A stretch of DNA of 64,000 bases from Bradyrhizobium sp. C9 (lineage in GTDB: Bacteria; Pseudomonadota; Alphaproteobacteria; Rhizobiales; Xanthobacteraceae): positions 1-64,000 of the forward strand of contig NZ_NWTG01000029.1 in the NCBI RefSeq assembly GCF_002532045.1. The letters run 5' to 3'. Position 1 is the first letter of the stretch. Every line of letters starts with the position of its first letter. The notes beneath the pieces were generated by a model. It was not told the origin of the DNA. It saw only the letters and a program-made list of their open reading frames with translations, and searched no databases. This document shows, one piece after another, positions 49,905-59,575 of this stretch. Made by a program: the position numbers and the translations under genes.

Positions 49905-49952
49905 CGCCCCAACTGATCGGGACTGAACAAAACGCAAAAAAGGGAGGTCGGG

Positions 49953-51092
49953 ATGAGTGACGGCAAGAGCGGTCTGCAGCTGCGTTCGCTGCTCAAGAAG
50001 GATGGCGAACTGGAATTGTCGCTGGTCAATGTCCCGACCCCCGAGCCCGGTCCCGACGAGGTCGTGGTCCGGGTCGAGGCGACCCCGATCAACCCATCCG
50101 ACCTCGGGCTCCTGATCGGCCCGGCCAACATGGCCGCGGCAAAGGTCACCGGCAGCAAGGAATTGCCTGTGGTGACCGCGCGCGTGCCGGAAGCGGCATT
50201 GCCTGGCCTCGCCGCACGGCTCGACGAGTCGATGCCGGTCGGCAATGAAGGCGCAGGCGTCGTGATCAGGACCGGTTCGTCGGACGCGGCGAAAGCGCTG
50301 ATGGGCCGCACCGTCGCGATGATCGGCGGCGCGATGTATGCGCAGTACCGTACGCTGCGGGTCAACGAATGCCTGCCGCTGCCCGACGGCATCACGCCGG
50401 CGGAAGGCGCGTCCTGCTTCGTCAATCCGCTGACCGCGCTCGGCATGACCGAGACGATGCGGCGCGAGGGACACAAGGCGCTGGTGCACACGGCTGCGGC
50501 GTCGAACCTCGGCCAGATGCTGAACAGGATCTGCCTCAAGGATGGCATCGGCCTCGTCAACATCGTGCGCAACAAGGAGCAGGCCGACATCCTGCACAAG
50601 ATCGGCGCCAAGCATGTCGTCGATTCCAGCGCACCCGATTTCATGGACAAGCTCACCGGCGCGCTGGTCGAGACCGGCGCGACCATCGCCTTCGATGCGA
50701 TCGGCGGCGGCAAGCTCGCGGGCCAGATCCTGGTCGCGATGGAGACCGCGATCAACAAGACCGCCAAGGTCTACAGCCGTTACGGCTCCAACACGCACAA
50801 GCAGGTCTACGTCTATGGCAGCCTCGATACCCGCGAGATCGAGCTGCCGCGCGGCTTCGGCATGGCCTGGGGCATCGGCGGCTGGCTGCTGTTCCCGTTC
50901 CTGATGAAGATCGGTCCGGAGGCCGGCAACAAGCTGCGCCAGCGGGTGGTGGCCGAGTTGAAGACGACCTTCGCCAGCCACTACACCAAGGTGGTGTCGC
51001 TGCAGGAGACCCTGCAGCTCGACAACATCGCGGTCTACGGCAAGCGCGCCACCGGCGAGAAATTCCTGATCAATCCGAACAAGGGCGCATAG
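49953..51092 (+). CDS. MDR-superfamily zinc-less alcohol dehydrogenase-like oxidoreductase
   Basis: A 379-aa protein of the quinone reductase/zinc-binding dehydrogenase superfamily. GroES-like N-domain (VVRVEATPINPSDLGLLIGP), then a Rossmann domain with VHTAAASNLGQMLNRICLKD in place of the usual GxGxxG. No structural-zinc Cys tetrad is present. AAAGGGAGG precedes the ATG. It lies 48 bp after eno and may be read through from it. Substrate unknown. Confidence 0.8.
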   Translation: MSDGKSGLQLRSLLKKDGELELSLVNVPTPEPGPDEVVVRVEATPINPSDLGLLIGPANMAAAKVTGSKELPVVTARVPEAALPGLAARLDESMPVGNEGAGVVIRTGSSDAAKALMGRTVAMIGGAMYAQYRTLRVNECLPLPDGITPAEGASCFVNPLTALGMTETMRREGHKALVHTAAASNLGQMLNRICLKDGIGLVNIVRNKEQADILHKIGAKHVVDSSAPDFMDKLTGALVETGATIAFDAIGGGKLAGQILVAMETAINKTAKVYSRYGSNTHKQVYVYGSLDTREIELPRGFGMAWGIGGWLLFPFLMKIGPEAGNKLRQRVVAELKTTFASHYTKVVSLQETLQLDNIAVYGKRATGEKFLINPNKGA

Positions 51093-51102
51093 CGAGCAGG
51101 GT

Positions 51103-52218
51103 CTACTCGCGCTCGAATGCCAGCTTCCTGGAGCGCTTGTGACGCTCCAGGGCGTGGCCGATCAGGATATCCATCAGTTCGGATTGCGGCAGGCCACTGG
51201 CCTCCCACAGCCGCGGATACATGCTGATATTGGTGAAGCCGGGCAGGGTGTTCGCCTCGTTCACGAACGCCTGCTCGCCGTGCAGGAAGAAGTCGATCCG
51301 CGCCATGCCTTCGCAGCCCAGTACGCCGAAGGTCTTGATGGCGAGCTCCCTGATGGTTTCGGCGACGGCAGCCGGCACGTTGGCCGGCACCTGCAGCAGC
51401 GCGCCATCCGCATCGAGGTACTTTGCGTCGTAAGAATAGAAGCCGTGTCTGTCGGAGGGCACGATCTCGCCGAGCTGGGAGGCGCGGATGCGGCCCTCGG
51501 CATCCTCGAGCACGGAGCACTCGACCTCGCGGATCGGCGCGACACCGCGCTCGATCAGGATCTTGCTGTCGAAGCGGAACGCCAGTCTGCAGCCGGCCAC
51601 GAACTCCTCCGCGGTGCGCGCCCTGGACACGCCGACCGACGATCCCATGTTGGCGGGCTTGACGAAGACCTCCTGCGACCCCAGCGCGCTTACCGCATCG
51701 TCATAGCTGATGGGCGCCGCGGCCGACATCGCGACAAAGGGGACGATCGGCAATCCGGCCTCGCGCATCAGGCGCTTGGCGACGTCCTTGTCCATGCCGG
51801 CCGCCGAGCCCATCACGCGCGAGCCGACATAGGCGACGTCGGACAATTCCAGCGCACCCTGCACCGTGCCGTCCTCGCCGTTCGGTCCATGCAGCACCGG
51901 GAAGACGACGTCGAATGCCGGCAATTCCGCCGGCCCCGAGGCCGGTCCCTGAAGCACCACGACGCGGCCCTGTCCACCCGGCAGCAGAGCGAGTTGCGGT
52001 GCGTTGTCCGGAATGATCAGCGCGCCGCTTCCCGTGCCGGCGCCGTTTCCCGCATCAGTGACGACCCAGCGGCCGTCGCGGCTGATGCCGATCGCGGTGG
52101 CGTCATAGCGATCCGGGTCGAGCGAGCGAAGCACGTTCGCGGCCGACGCCCGCGAGACGTCGTGTTCGGCCGATCGCCCGCCGAACAGGATTGCAACCCG
52201 GATCTTGCGCTCTGCCAT
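51103..52218 (-). CDS. ddl: D-alanine--D-alanine ligase
   Basis: A 371-aa ATP-grasp enzyme starting MAERKIRVAILFGGRSAEHDV. Family landmarks: VFPVLHGPNGEDGTVQGALE, VFVKPANMGSSVGVSRART and FVNEANTLPGFTNISMYPRL. It makes D-Ala-D-Ala for peptidoglycan. It stands alone rather than in a mur cluster, so it may be a second (DdlA-type) copy. The longer ORF start adds 23 residues and is not preferred. It converges with the MDR gene, 10 bp apart. Confidence 0.95.
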   Translation of the reverse strand: MAERKIRVAILFGGRSAEHDVSRASAANVLRSLDPDRYDATAIGISRDGRWVVTDAGNGAGTGSGALIIPDNAPQLALLPGGQGRVVVLQGPASGPAELPAFDVVFPVLHGPNGEDGTVQGALELSDVAYVGSRVMGSAAGMDKDVAKRLMREAGLPIVPFVAMSAAAPISYDDAVSALGSQEVFVKPANMGSSVGVSRARTAEEFVAGCRLAFRFDSKILIERGVAPIREVECSVLEDAEGRIRASQLGEIVPSDRHGFYSYDAKYLDADGALLQVPANVPAAVAETIRELAIKTFGVLGCEGMARIDFFLHGEQAFVNEANTLPGFTNISMYPRLWEASGLPQSELMDILIGHALERHKRSRKLAFERE

Positions 52219-52487
52219 CGGCTGCCCTTCGGTCGGCTGGATGCTGCCCGGAATTGCGACAGTATGTTTCGAGGAACGTGTCGACAATTTGCCGCCGGTT
52301 GCGCCCGGCGTGGCTTTCGGGCGGAAATGACGTTCCGCGGCGGCGTGCAGTGCGGTCTCAGGTCCGTTTGTTCAAAATTTGCGAACGCTGCGTTTCCGGA
52401 ATTGAACGATCCATGCACTTGCATCTTTCTTGGCGTGCCGGTAGGTGATGTGCACCAGTCTTACGCGCAACCCGAGGGGAATTTGCA

Positions 52488-53039
52488 ATGGCCTATAACA
52501 TCGTCGCCATCGTCGGCAGCATCCGCAAGCAGAGCTTCTCGCTCAAGATCGCCAATGCGCTGGCCAAGCTCGCGCCGGCCTCGCTGAAGCTCGATGTGAC
52601 GACCCTCGAGGAGATTTCCTTCTTCAACCAGGACCTCGAGGCGGCGCCGCCGGCGGACTGGCTCGCCTTCCGCGAGAAGCTGCAGAAGTCGAACGGCGTG
52701 CTGTTCGTGACCCCCGAATACAACCGCTCGGTCCCGGGCGTGCTGAAGAACGCGATCGACGTCGCCTCGCGGCCCTATGGCAAGAGCTCGTTCATCGGCA
52801 AGCCGGTCGGCATCATCTCCAACTCGCCGGGCCCGCTCGGCGGCGTCAGTGCGGCGAAGCACCTTCAGAACATCCTGCCGGGCATTTCCGGCCCGATCCT
52901 CGGTCAGCCGGAAACCTATCTCAACGGCATCGGCGATGCCTTCGACGACAAGGGCGAACTGACCAAGGAGTCGCTCAAGACGGTGGTGCAGCAATATCTC
53001 GACGCCTTCGCGGCCTTCGTCGCGAAGCAGAACGGCTGA
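52488..53039 (+). CDS. NADPH-dependent FMN reductase-like protein
   Basis: A 183-aa flavodoxin-like protein. IVAIVGSIRKQSFSLKIANA (about 4-23) is the FMN phosphate loop and VLFVTPEYNRSVPGVLKNAI is the second signature, as in ArsH/YhdA/ChrR-type reductases. Likely reduces quinones or chromate-like acceptors; exact substrate unknown. Confidence 0.9.
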   Translation: MAYNIVAIVGSIRKQSFSLKIANALAKLAPASLKLDVTTLEEISFFNQDLEAAPPADWLAFREKLQKSNGVLFVTPEYNRSVPGVLKNAIDVASRPYGKSSFIGKPVGIISNSPGPLGGVSAAKHLQNILPGISGPILGQPETYLNGIGDAFDDKGELTKESLKTVVQQYLDAFAAFVAKQNG

Positions 53040-53083
53040 GCAAATTTAGCGTTCGTTAACCCCATGGCCGCATCTTCGCGGCC

Positions 53084-53401
53084 ATGGTTTCGCGCACACG
53101 CCTCAAATCGATTCTGACCGGGCTTGCCCTCTACACGCTGGCGGCGCTGATGGTCGGCTATTTCGGCGTCAACGCCTACACCGGCAAATACGGTCTGAAC
53201 GCGCGGCAGGAACTCGACCAGGAAATCATCGCGCTGACCTCGGAGCTGGCGCGCTTGAAGAAGGAGCGGGCCGAAGGCGAGCAGCGGGTGTCGCTGTTGC
53301 GGTCGGACCGGGTCGATCCCGACATGCTGGATGAGCGTGCGCGCTTTCAGCTCGACTACGCCAACCCGCGCGATCTGGTTCGGATCAACAAGTCGAACTG
53401 A
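53084..53401 (+). CDS. ftsB: FtsB/DivIC-like septum formation initiator
   Basis: A 105-aa bitopic protein: a short cytoplasmic start, one membrane helix (LTGLALYTLAALMVGYFGVN), a coiled coil (about 45-70) and the motif ARFQLDYANPRDLVRINK at the end. In alphaproteobacteria it lies between eno and the PDH genes, as here. It acts in the FtsQLB divisome complex. Confidence 0.88.
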   Translation: MVSRTRLKSILTGLALYTLAALMVGYFGVNAYTGKYGLNARQELDQEIIALTSELARLKKERAEGEQRVSLLRSDRVDPDMLDERARFQLDYANPRDLVRINKSN

Positions 53402-53560
53402 CGCGTTCGCAAATTTCAAAAACGTTCGCGCACTATCACAAAAGTGTCGCGCCGCGCTGCAGTGCGGCATAGCAAAATTCCATCGGGCGAACGCAATCCT
53501 TCCAAGGCGATTTGAGTTGGGTTAGAGAGGGTTCTTCGACTTCTCTCACCCGGAATTGCC

Positions 53561-54580
53561 ATGGCCGCACCCAAGAAAACCGTCGCAAAAGAATCAGGGC
53601 ACGAGACGGCTGGCTCTCCGCCCGAATTCTCCAGGGAGCAGGAGCTCAAGGCTCTGCGGGATATGCTCCTGATCCGGCGCTTCGAGGAGAAGGCCGGTCA
53701 GCTTTACGGCATGGGTGCGATCGGCGGCTTCTGCCATCTCTATATCGGCCAGGAAGCGGTCGTGGTCGGCATGCAGATGGCGCTGAAGCCGGGCGACGAG
53801 GTCATAACCGGCTACCGCGATCACGGCCACATGCTGGCGTGCGACATGGAAGCCAAGGGCGTGATGGCGGAACTGACCGGACGCCGCGGCGGCTATTCCC
53901 GCGGCAAGGGCGGCTCCATGCACATGTTCAGCAAGGAGAAGCATTTCTACGGCGGTCACGGAATCGTGGGCGCGCAGGTGTCGCTCGGCACCGGCCTTGC
54001 GTTCGCCAACCGCTATCGCGGCAACGATAACGTCAGCGTGACCTATTTCGGCGACGGCGCGGCCAACCAGGGCCAGGTCTACGAAAGCTTCAACATGGCG
54101 GAGCTGTGGAAGCTGCCGGTGATCTACGTCATCGAGAACAATCGCTACGCGATGGGCACTGCGGTGTCGCGCGCCTCGGCTCAGCAGGACTTCTCCAAGC
54201 GCGGCGTCTCCTTCAACATTCCCGGCAGGCAGGTCGACGGCATGGACGTGCGCGCCGTGAAGGCTGCCGCCGATGAGGCCACGGCATGGTGCCGCGGCGG
54301 CAATGGTCCGATCATCCTGGAGATGCAGACCTACCGCTACCGCGGCCATTCGATGTCCGATCCGGCGAAGTACCGCACCCGCGAGGAGGTCGAGAAGGTT
54401 CGCCACGACCAGGACCCGATCGAGCAGGTGCGCAACCGCCTGCTGGGGGCAGGCGTGAGCGAGCAGGACTTGAAGGCGATCGACGCCGAGGTGCGTGAGA
54501 TCGTCAACGAAGCCGCCGACTTCGCGCAGCACGATCCCGAGCCCGATCCGTCCGAGCTCTACACCGACATCTACCGCTGA
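53561..54580 (+). CDS. pdhA: pyruvate dehydrogenase E1 component alpha subunit
   Basis: A 339-aa ThDP enzyme. RRFEEKAGQLYGMGAIGGFC and GYRDHGHMLA are at the front. The ThDP motif is FGDGAANQGQVYESFNMAEL, with the usual GDG start and N ligand. The C-terminal YRYRGHSMSDPAKYRTREEV is the phosphorylation-loop region of E1-alpha. First gene of pdhA-pdhB-DUF5076-pdhC-lpdA. Confidence 0.97.
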   Translation: MAAPKKTVAKESGHETAGSPPEFSREQELKALRDMLLIRRFEEKAGQLYGMGAIGGFCHLYIGQEAVVVGMQMALKPGDEVITGYRDHGHMLACDMEAKGVMAELTGRRGGYSRGKGGSMHMFSKEKHFYGGHGIVGAQVSLGTGLAFANRYRGNDNVSVTYFGDGAANQGQVYESFNMAELWKLPVIYVIENNRYAMGTAVSRASAQQDFSKRGVSFNIPGRQVDGMDVRAVKAAADEATAWCRGGNGPIILEMQTYRYRGHSMSDPAKYRTREEVEKVRHDQDPIEQVRNRLLGAGVSEQDLKAIDAEVREIVNEAADFAQHDPEPDPSELYTDIYR

Positions 54581-54625
54581 CCCCACCCGCGCAGAAGAAT
54601 CTCAAGACCGATTTCGGGAGCCGAT

Positions 54626-56020
54626 ATGCCCATTCAAGTGCTGATGCCTGCGCTGTCGCCCACCATGGAGAAGGGCAACCTCGCCAAATGGCTGAAAAAG
54701 GAAGGCGAGACCATCAAGTCCGGTGACGTCATCGCCGAGATCGAGACCGACAAGGCCACCATGGAGGTCGAGGCGACCGACGAGGGCACGCTCGGCAAGA
54801 TCCTGATTCCGGAAGGCACCGCCGATGTTGCGGTGAACACGCCGATCGCCACCATCCTGGCCGACGGCGAAAGCGCCGCCGACCTCGCCAAGGCGCCGGC
54901 CGCACCAGCGCCGCAGCCGAAGGCTGCTGAGACCGCGCCTGCCGAAGCCAAGGCGGAAGCACCGCAGCCCGCGGCGAAGGCGCCGGCCGCGCCGGTCAGC
55001 GAAGCATTGCCCGATCCGGAAATTCCGGCGGGTACCGAGATGGTCACTCAGACCATTCGCGAGGCGCTGCGCGATGCGATGGCTGAAGAGATGCGGCGCG
55101 ACGGCGACGTCTTCGTCATGGGCGAGGAGGTCGCCGAGTATCAGGGCGCCTACAAGGTCACGCAGGGCCTGCTGCAGGAATTCGGCGCCCGGCGCGTGAT
55201 CGACACGCCGATCACCGAGCACGGCTTTGCCGGCGTCGGCGTCGGCGCTGCGATGGCGGGCTTGAAGCCGATCGTCGAGTTCATGACTTGGAATTTCGCG
55301 ATGCAGGCGATCGACCAGATCATCAACTCGGCCGCCAAGACGCTGTATATGTCCGGCGGCCAGATGGGATGCTCGATCGTGTTCCGCGGCCCGAACGGCG
55401 CCGCCGCGCGCGTCGCCGCCCAGCACAGCCAGGACTACGCCGCCTGGTACTCGCAGATCCCGGGCCTCAAGGTGATCGCGCCGTACTCGGCCGCCGATTA
55501 CAAGGGCCTGCTCAAGGCCGCGATCCGTGATCCCAATCCGGTGGTCTTCCTCGAGAACGAGATGCTGTATGGCCACACCGGCGAGGTGCCGAAGCTGCCC
55601 GATTTCGTGGTGCCGATCGGCAAGGCGCGGATTGCGCGCGCCGGCAAGGACGTCACCCTCGTCTCCTGGGCGATGGGCATGTCCTATGCGCTGAAGGCGG
55701 CCGATGAACTTGCCAAGGAAGGCATCGAGGCCGAGGTGATCGATCTCCGCACCATCCGTCCGATGGACACCGAGACCATCATCAATTCGGTGAAGAAGAC
55801 TGGCCGTGCGGTCACGGTGGAGGAGGGCTGGCAGCAGAGCGGCGTTGGCTCCGAGGTCGCCGCGCGCATCATGGAGCATGCCTTCGACTATCTCGATGCG
55901 CCGGTCGCCCGCGTCTCGGGCAAGGATGTGCCGATGCCCTATGCCGCCAATCTCGAAAAGCTCGCTCTGCCGTCCGTCGCCGAGGTGGTCGCGGCCGCCA
56001 AGGCCGTGTCGTACCGGTAA
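54626..56020 (+). CDS. pdhB: pyruvate dehydrogenase E1 beta subunit with lipoyl domain
   Basis: A 464-aa protein. Residues 1-80 are a lipoyl domain (ALSPTMEKGNLAKWLKKEGE, with the lipoylated Lys in ETDKATMEVEA), followed by an Ala/Pro linker (about 90-130) and the E1-beta domain from about 140 (TIREALRDAMAEEMRRDGDV). A lipoyl domain on E1-beta is a trait of alphaproteobacterial PDH. It follows pdhA by 45 bp. Confidence 0.97.
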   Translation: MPIQVLMPALSPTMEKGNLAKWLKKEGETIKSGDVIAEIETDKATMEVEATDEGTLGKILIPEGTADVAVNTPIATILADGESAADLAKAPAAPAPQPKAAETAPAEAKAEAPQPAAKAPAAPVSEALPDPEIPAGTEMVTQTIREALRDAMAEEMRRDGDVFVMGEEVAEYQGAYKVTQGLLQEFGARRVIDTPITEHGFAGVGVGAAMAGLKPIVEFMTWNFAMQAIDQIINSAAKTLYMSGGQMGCSIVFRGPNGAAARVAAQHSQDYAAWYSQIPGLKVIAPYSAADYKGLLKAAIRDPNPVVFLENEMLYGHTGEVPKLPDFVVPIGKARIARAGKDVTLVSWAMGMSYALKAADELAKEGIEAEVIDLRTIRPMDTETIINSVKKTGRAVTVEEGWQQSGVGSEVAARIMEHAFDYLDAPVARVSGKDVPMPYAANLEKLALPSVAEVVAAAKAVSYR

Positions 56021-56025
56021 CGCCG

Positions 56026-56331
56026 ATGGCCGGTCCCAAGGAGCAGCCGCTGCCGCCCGATGTGATGGGCCGCGACGACGCCGTCGAGGTGCTGCGCGCC
56101 TTTGTCGTCGACGGCGGCCTGTCGATCGCGTTCCAGCGCGCCTTCGAGGAGCCGGACATGTGGGGGCTGATGCTCGTCGACATCGCCCGCCACGCTGCGC
56201 GCGCCTATTCGCGCGAGAGCGAGTTCACTGAAGACGAGGCGCTCGCGCGCATCGTCGAGATGTTCGAAGCCGAAATCGCCCGGCCGACCGACATGGGCCA
56301 AACCAAACCGCGGTCGCAACAAGGTCACTGA
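56026..56331 (+). CDS. DUF5076 protein in the pdh operon
   Basis: A 101-aa acidic, helical protein. DAVEVLRAFVVDGGLSIAFQ and LMLVDIARHAARAYSRES recall the DUF5076 family, found between pdhB and pdhC in alphaproteobacteria. It starts 5 bp after pdhB and ends 2 bp before pdhC. Function unknown, probably related to PDH assembly or regulation. Confidence 0.85.
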   Translation: MAGPKEQPLPPDVMGRDDAVEVLRAFVVDGGLSIAFQRAFEEPDMWGLMLVDIARHAARAYSRESEFTEDEALARIVEMFEAEIARPTDMGQTKPRSQQGH

Positions 56332-56333
56332 CA

Positions 56334-57701
56334 ATGCCGATCAATATTCTCATGCCCGCGCTGTCGCCGACGATGGAAAAGGGCAACCTCGCCAAGTGGC
56401 TCAAGAAAGAGGGCGACAAGGTCAAGTCCGGCGACGTGATCGCGGAGATCGAGACCGACAAGGCGACGATGGAAGTCGAAGCGGTCGATGAAGGCACGAT
56501 CGCCAAGATACTGGTGCCCGAAGGCACCCAGGACGTGCCGGTCAACGACGTCATCGCCGTCATGGCCGGTGACGGCGAGGATGTGAAGGCGGCAGCCAGC
56601 GCCGGAGCGGGCGCCGCACCGGCCGCCAAGCCCGCCGAGGCCCCGAAGCCCGCCGCCCAGGCCGCGCCTGCCGCGGCTCCAGCACCGGCGGCTGCGCCCG
56701 CGCCACAGCCGGCCGCAGCACCCGCCGCCGCGCCGCAGGCTGCTGCACCGGCCGCGCAGGCCAATGGCCACGCCCGCGTGTTCTCCTCGCCGTTGGCGCG
56801 GCGTCTCGCAAAGGAAGCCGGCATCGATCTCGGACGCATCACCGGCACCGGTCCGCATGGCCGCGTCATCGCGCGCGACGTCGACGACGCCAAGTCCGGC
56901 AAGGGCTTGAAGGCACCGGCGGCCGCGCCGGCTGCTGCGGGGCCGAGCATCGCACCGTCGATGTCCGACAAGCAGATCCTGGCGCTGTTCGAGCCGGGCT
57001 CCTACGAAGTGGTGCCGCATGACGGCATGCGCCGCACCATCGCGCAGCGTCTCACCGCTTCAGTGCAGAACGTCCCGCACTTCTATCTCACGATCGATTG
57101 CGACATCGGCAAGCTGCTCGCCGCGCGCGAGGAGATCAACGCGGCCGCGCCGAAGGACAAGGAGAAGAAGCCGCTCTACAAGATCTCGGTCAACGACTTC
57201 GTCATCAAGGCGATGGCGGTCGCGCTGCAGAAGATCCCGAACTGCAACGTCAGCTGGACCGAAGGCGGCATGCTCAAGCACAAGCATTCCGACGTCGGCG
57301 TCGCGGTGGCGATGCCGGGCGGCCTGATCACGCCGATCATCCGCAAGGCCGAGACCAAGACGCTCTCGACCATCTCCAACGAGATGAAGGATTTTGCCGC
57401 GCGCGCCCGCGCCCGCAAGCTGAAGCCCGAGGAATACCAGGGCGGCACCACCGCGGTGTCCAACCTCGGCATGTACGGCATCAACCACTTCACCGCAGTG
57501 ATCAACCCGCCGCACGCCTCGATCCTCGCGGTCGGCACCTCGGAGGAGCGTCCCGTGGTGCGCGGCGGCAAGATCGAGATCGCCAACATGATGAGCGTGA
57601 CGTTGTCCTGCGATCACCGCGCGATCGACGGCGCGCTCGGCGCCGAACTGATCGGCGCCTTCAAGCAGCTGATCGAAAATCCCGTGATGATGATGGTGTG
57701 A
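56334..57701 (+). CDS. pdhC: dihydrolipoamide acetyltransferase (PDH E2)
   Basis: A 455-aa protein: a lipoyl domain (1-80, with ETDKATMEVEAVDEG), a long Ala/Pro linker, the peripheral subunit-binding domain (SPLARRLAKEAGIDLGRITG, about 152-171) and the catalytic domain ending with DHRAIDGALGAEL (catalytic His/Asp). The first 60 residues are almost identical to the lipoyl domain of pdhB. Confidence 0.97.
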   Translation: MPINILMPALSPTMEKGNLAKWLKKEGDKVKSGDVIAEIETDKATMEVEAVDEGTIAKILVPEGTQDVPVNDVIAVMAGDGEDVKAAASAGAGAAPAAKPAEAPKPAAQAAPAAAPAPAAAPAPQPAAAPAAAPQAAAPAAQANGHARVFSSPLARRLAKEAGIDLGRITGTGPHGRVIARDVDDAKSGKGLKAPAAAPAAAGPSIAPSMSDKQILALFEPGSYEVVPHDGMRRTIAQRLTASVQNVPHFYLTIDCDIGKLLAAREEINAAAPKDKEKKPLYKISVNDFVIKAMAVALQKIPNCNVSWTEGGMLKHKHSDVGVAVAMPGGLITPIIRKAETKTLSTISNEMKDFAARARARKLKPEEYQGGTTAVSNLGMYGINHFTAVINPPHASILAVGTSEERPVVRGGKIEIANMMSVTLSCDHRAIDGALGAELIGAFKQLIENPVMMMV

Positions 57702-57713
57702 CGGGCATCAGCC

Positions 57714-57890
57714 ATGTACGCGATCTACGGTCCGTACGTCCTGCTCGCCGCCATTGCCGTCGCGTTGCTGGTCGCGGTCAACCGCGACCTGATTTCGACG
57801 ATCCAGTTCAGGATCATGATGATCGCCGCCGCCGTGCTGGCGCTGGCGTGGTCGATATTCCTGGGTGCGGTATGGCGGGAGTACGGATAG
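57714..57890 (+). CDS. small two-helix membrane protein (58 aa)
   Basis: A short ORF (MYAIYGPYVLLAAIAVALLV then a basic loop and IAAAVLALAWSIFLGAVW) between pdhC (12 bp) and the next membrane ORF (its TAG is directly followed by that ORF's ATG). Two hydrophobic helices are clear. Function unknown; the position in the pdh operon suggests co-expression. Confidence 0.6.
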   Translation: MYAIYGPYVLLAAIAVALLVAVNRDLISTIQFRIMMIAAAVLALAWSIFLGAVWREYG

Positions 57891-58133
57891 ATGGCCGGCA
57901 CGGCTCGCACGCGCTGGCCCTGGATCTCGCTGCTGCTGTCGGCCGCACTGGTGTGCAATCCGGTCGGATTGGATTTTCTGCACTCCGCGTTCTTCGCCGG
58001 CGAACAGCTGGCGCGGAACATCGCCCAGCCGATCGTGCTGACCGTCCTGGCCATCATGGCCCTGGCGATCGGGCTCGAATGGCTGGTCGGGTCGTTGATC
58101 GCAAGAAGCCGCGGGCGCGGCGCCACACATTGA
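57891..58133 (+). CDS. small two-helix membrane protein (80 aa)
   Basis: An 80-aa protein with two hydrophobic segments (about 11-30 and 48-66) and a basic C-terminus. Its ATG directly follows the stop of the preceding 58-aa membrane ORF. It ends 17 bp before lpdA. Function unknown. Confidence 0.6.
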   Translation: MAGTARTRWPWISLLLSAALVCNPVGLDFLHSAFFAGEQLARNIAQPIVLTVLAIMALAIGLEWLVGSLIARSRGRGATH

Positions 58134-58150
58134 GTTGAACGGGAGCCGCC

Positions 58151-59572
58151 ATGGCCGATACATCCTTTGACGTCATCATCATTGGCTCCGGCCCTGGCGG
58201 CTACGTGACCGCGATCCGCGCCGCGCAGCTCGGCTTCAAGACCGCGATCGTCGAGAAATCCTATCTCGGCGGCATCTGCCTGAATTGGGGGTGCATCCCG
58301 ACCAAAGCGCTGCTGCGCTCCGCCGAGATCTATCACTACATGCAGCACGCCAAGGACTACGGGCTGTCGGCCGACAACGTCTCGTTCGATCCGAAGGCGG
58401 TGGTGCAGCGCTCGCGCGGGGTCTCGAAGCGCCTCAACGACGGCGTCGGCTTCCTGATGAAGAAGAACAAGGTCACGGTGATCTGGGGCGATGCCACGAT
58501 CGATGCGCCCGGCAAGATCACGGTGAAGAAGTCGGCGGTGGAAGCGCCGAAGGGCGCGAGCGGCGAGGGCGCCTACCAGGCCAAACACATCATCATCGCG
58601 ACCGGCGCGCGGCCGCGCGTGCTGCCCGGGCTCGAGCCCGACAAGAAGCTGATCTGGACCTATTTCGAGGCGATGGTGCCGGAGCGGATGCCGAAGTCGC
58701 TGCTGGTGGTCGGCTCCGGCGCGATCGGCATCGAGTTCGCCTCGTTCTTCCACACCATGGGCTCTGACGTCACCGTGGTCGAGGTGCTGCCGCAGATCCT
58801 GCCCGTCGAGGACGCCGAGATCGCCGGGCTGGCGCGCAAGCGGTTCGAGAAGATGGGCATCAAGATCATGTCCTCGACCAAGGTGACGAAGCTGGAGAAG
58901 AAGGCCGACAGCGTCGTCGCGACCATCGACGACGGCAAGGGCCAGCCGCAGACCAAGGAATTCGAGCGCGTGATCTCGGCGGTCGGCGTTGTCGGCAACA
59001 TCGAGAATCTCGGGCTTGAGAAGCTCGGCGTTAAAACCGACCGCGGCTGCATCGTGATCGACGGTCTCGGCAAGACCAACGTCCCTGGCATCTATGCGAT
59101 CGGCGACGTCGCGGGACCGCCGATGCTCGCGCACAAGGCCGAGCATGAGGGCGTGATCTGCATCGAGGCGATCAAGGGCCTGCATCCGCATCCGATGGAC
59201 AAGCTGCTGATCCCGGGCTGCACCTACTGCAACCCGCAGGTCGCCTCCGTCGGCCTCACCGAAGCCAAGGCCAAGGAAGGCGGCCGCGAGATCCGCGTCG
59301 GCCGCTTCCCGTTTGTCGGCAACGGCAAGGCGATCGCGCTCGGCGAGGACCAGGGCCTCGTCAAGGTCGTGTTCGACAAGAAGACCGGGCAATTGCTTGG
59401 CGCGCACATGATCGGCGCCGAGGTCACCGAGCTGATCCAGGGCTATGTGGTGGCGATGAATCTGGAGACCACGGAAGAGGAACTGATGCACACCGTGTTC
59501 CCGCATCCGACCTTGTCGGAAATGATGAAGGAAGCGGTGCTCGACGCCTACGGGCGCGTGTTGAATATCTAG
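58151..59572 (+). CDS. lpdA: dihydrolipoamide dehydrogenase (E3)
   Basis: A 473-aa flavoprotein. The FAD site DVIIIGSGPGGYVTAIRAAQ, the redox disulfide GGICLNWGCIPTKAL, the NAD site VVGSGAIGIEFASF and the catalytic His-Glu in HTVFPHPTLSEMMKEAV are all intact. The last gene of the PDH cluster; it regenerates the lipoyl groups. Confidence 0.97.
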   Translation: MADTSFDVIIIGSGPGGYVTAIRAAQLGFKTAIVEKSYLGGICLNWGCIPTKALLRSAEIYHYMQHAKDYGLSADNVSFDPKAVVQRSRGVSKRLNDGVGFLMKKNKVTVIWGDATIDAPGKITVKKSAVEAPKGASGEGAYQAKHIIIATGARPRVLPGLEPDKKLIWTYFEAMVPERMPKSLLVVGSGAIGIEFASFFHTMGSDVTVVEVLPQILPVEDAEIAGLARKRFEKMGIKIMSSTKVTKLEKKADSVVATIDDGKGQPQTKEFERVISAVGVVGNIENLGLEKLGVKTDRGCIVIDGLGKTNVPGIYAIGDVAGPPMLAHKAEHEGVICIEAIKGLHPHPMDKLLIPGCTYCNPQVASVGLTEAKAKEGGREIRVGRFPFVGNGKAIALGEDQGLVKVVFDKKTGQLLGAHMIGAEVTELIQGYVVAMNLETTEEELMHTVFPHPTLSEMMKEAVLDAYGRVLNI

Positions 59573-59575
59573 TCT

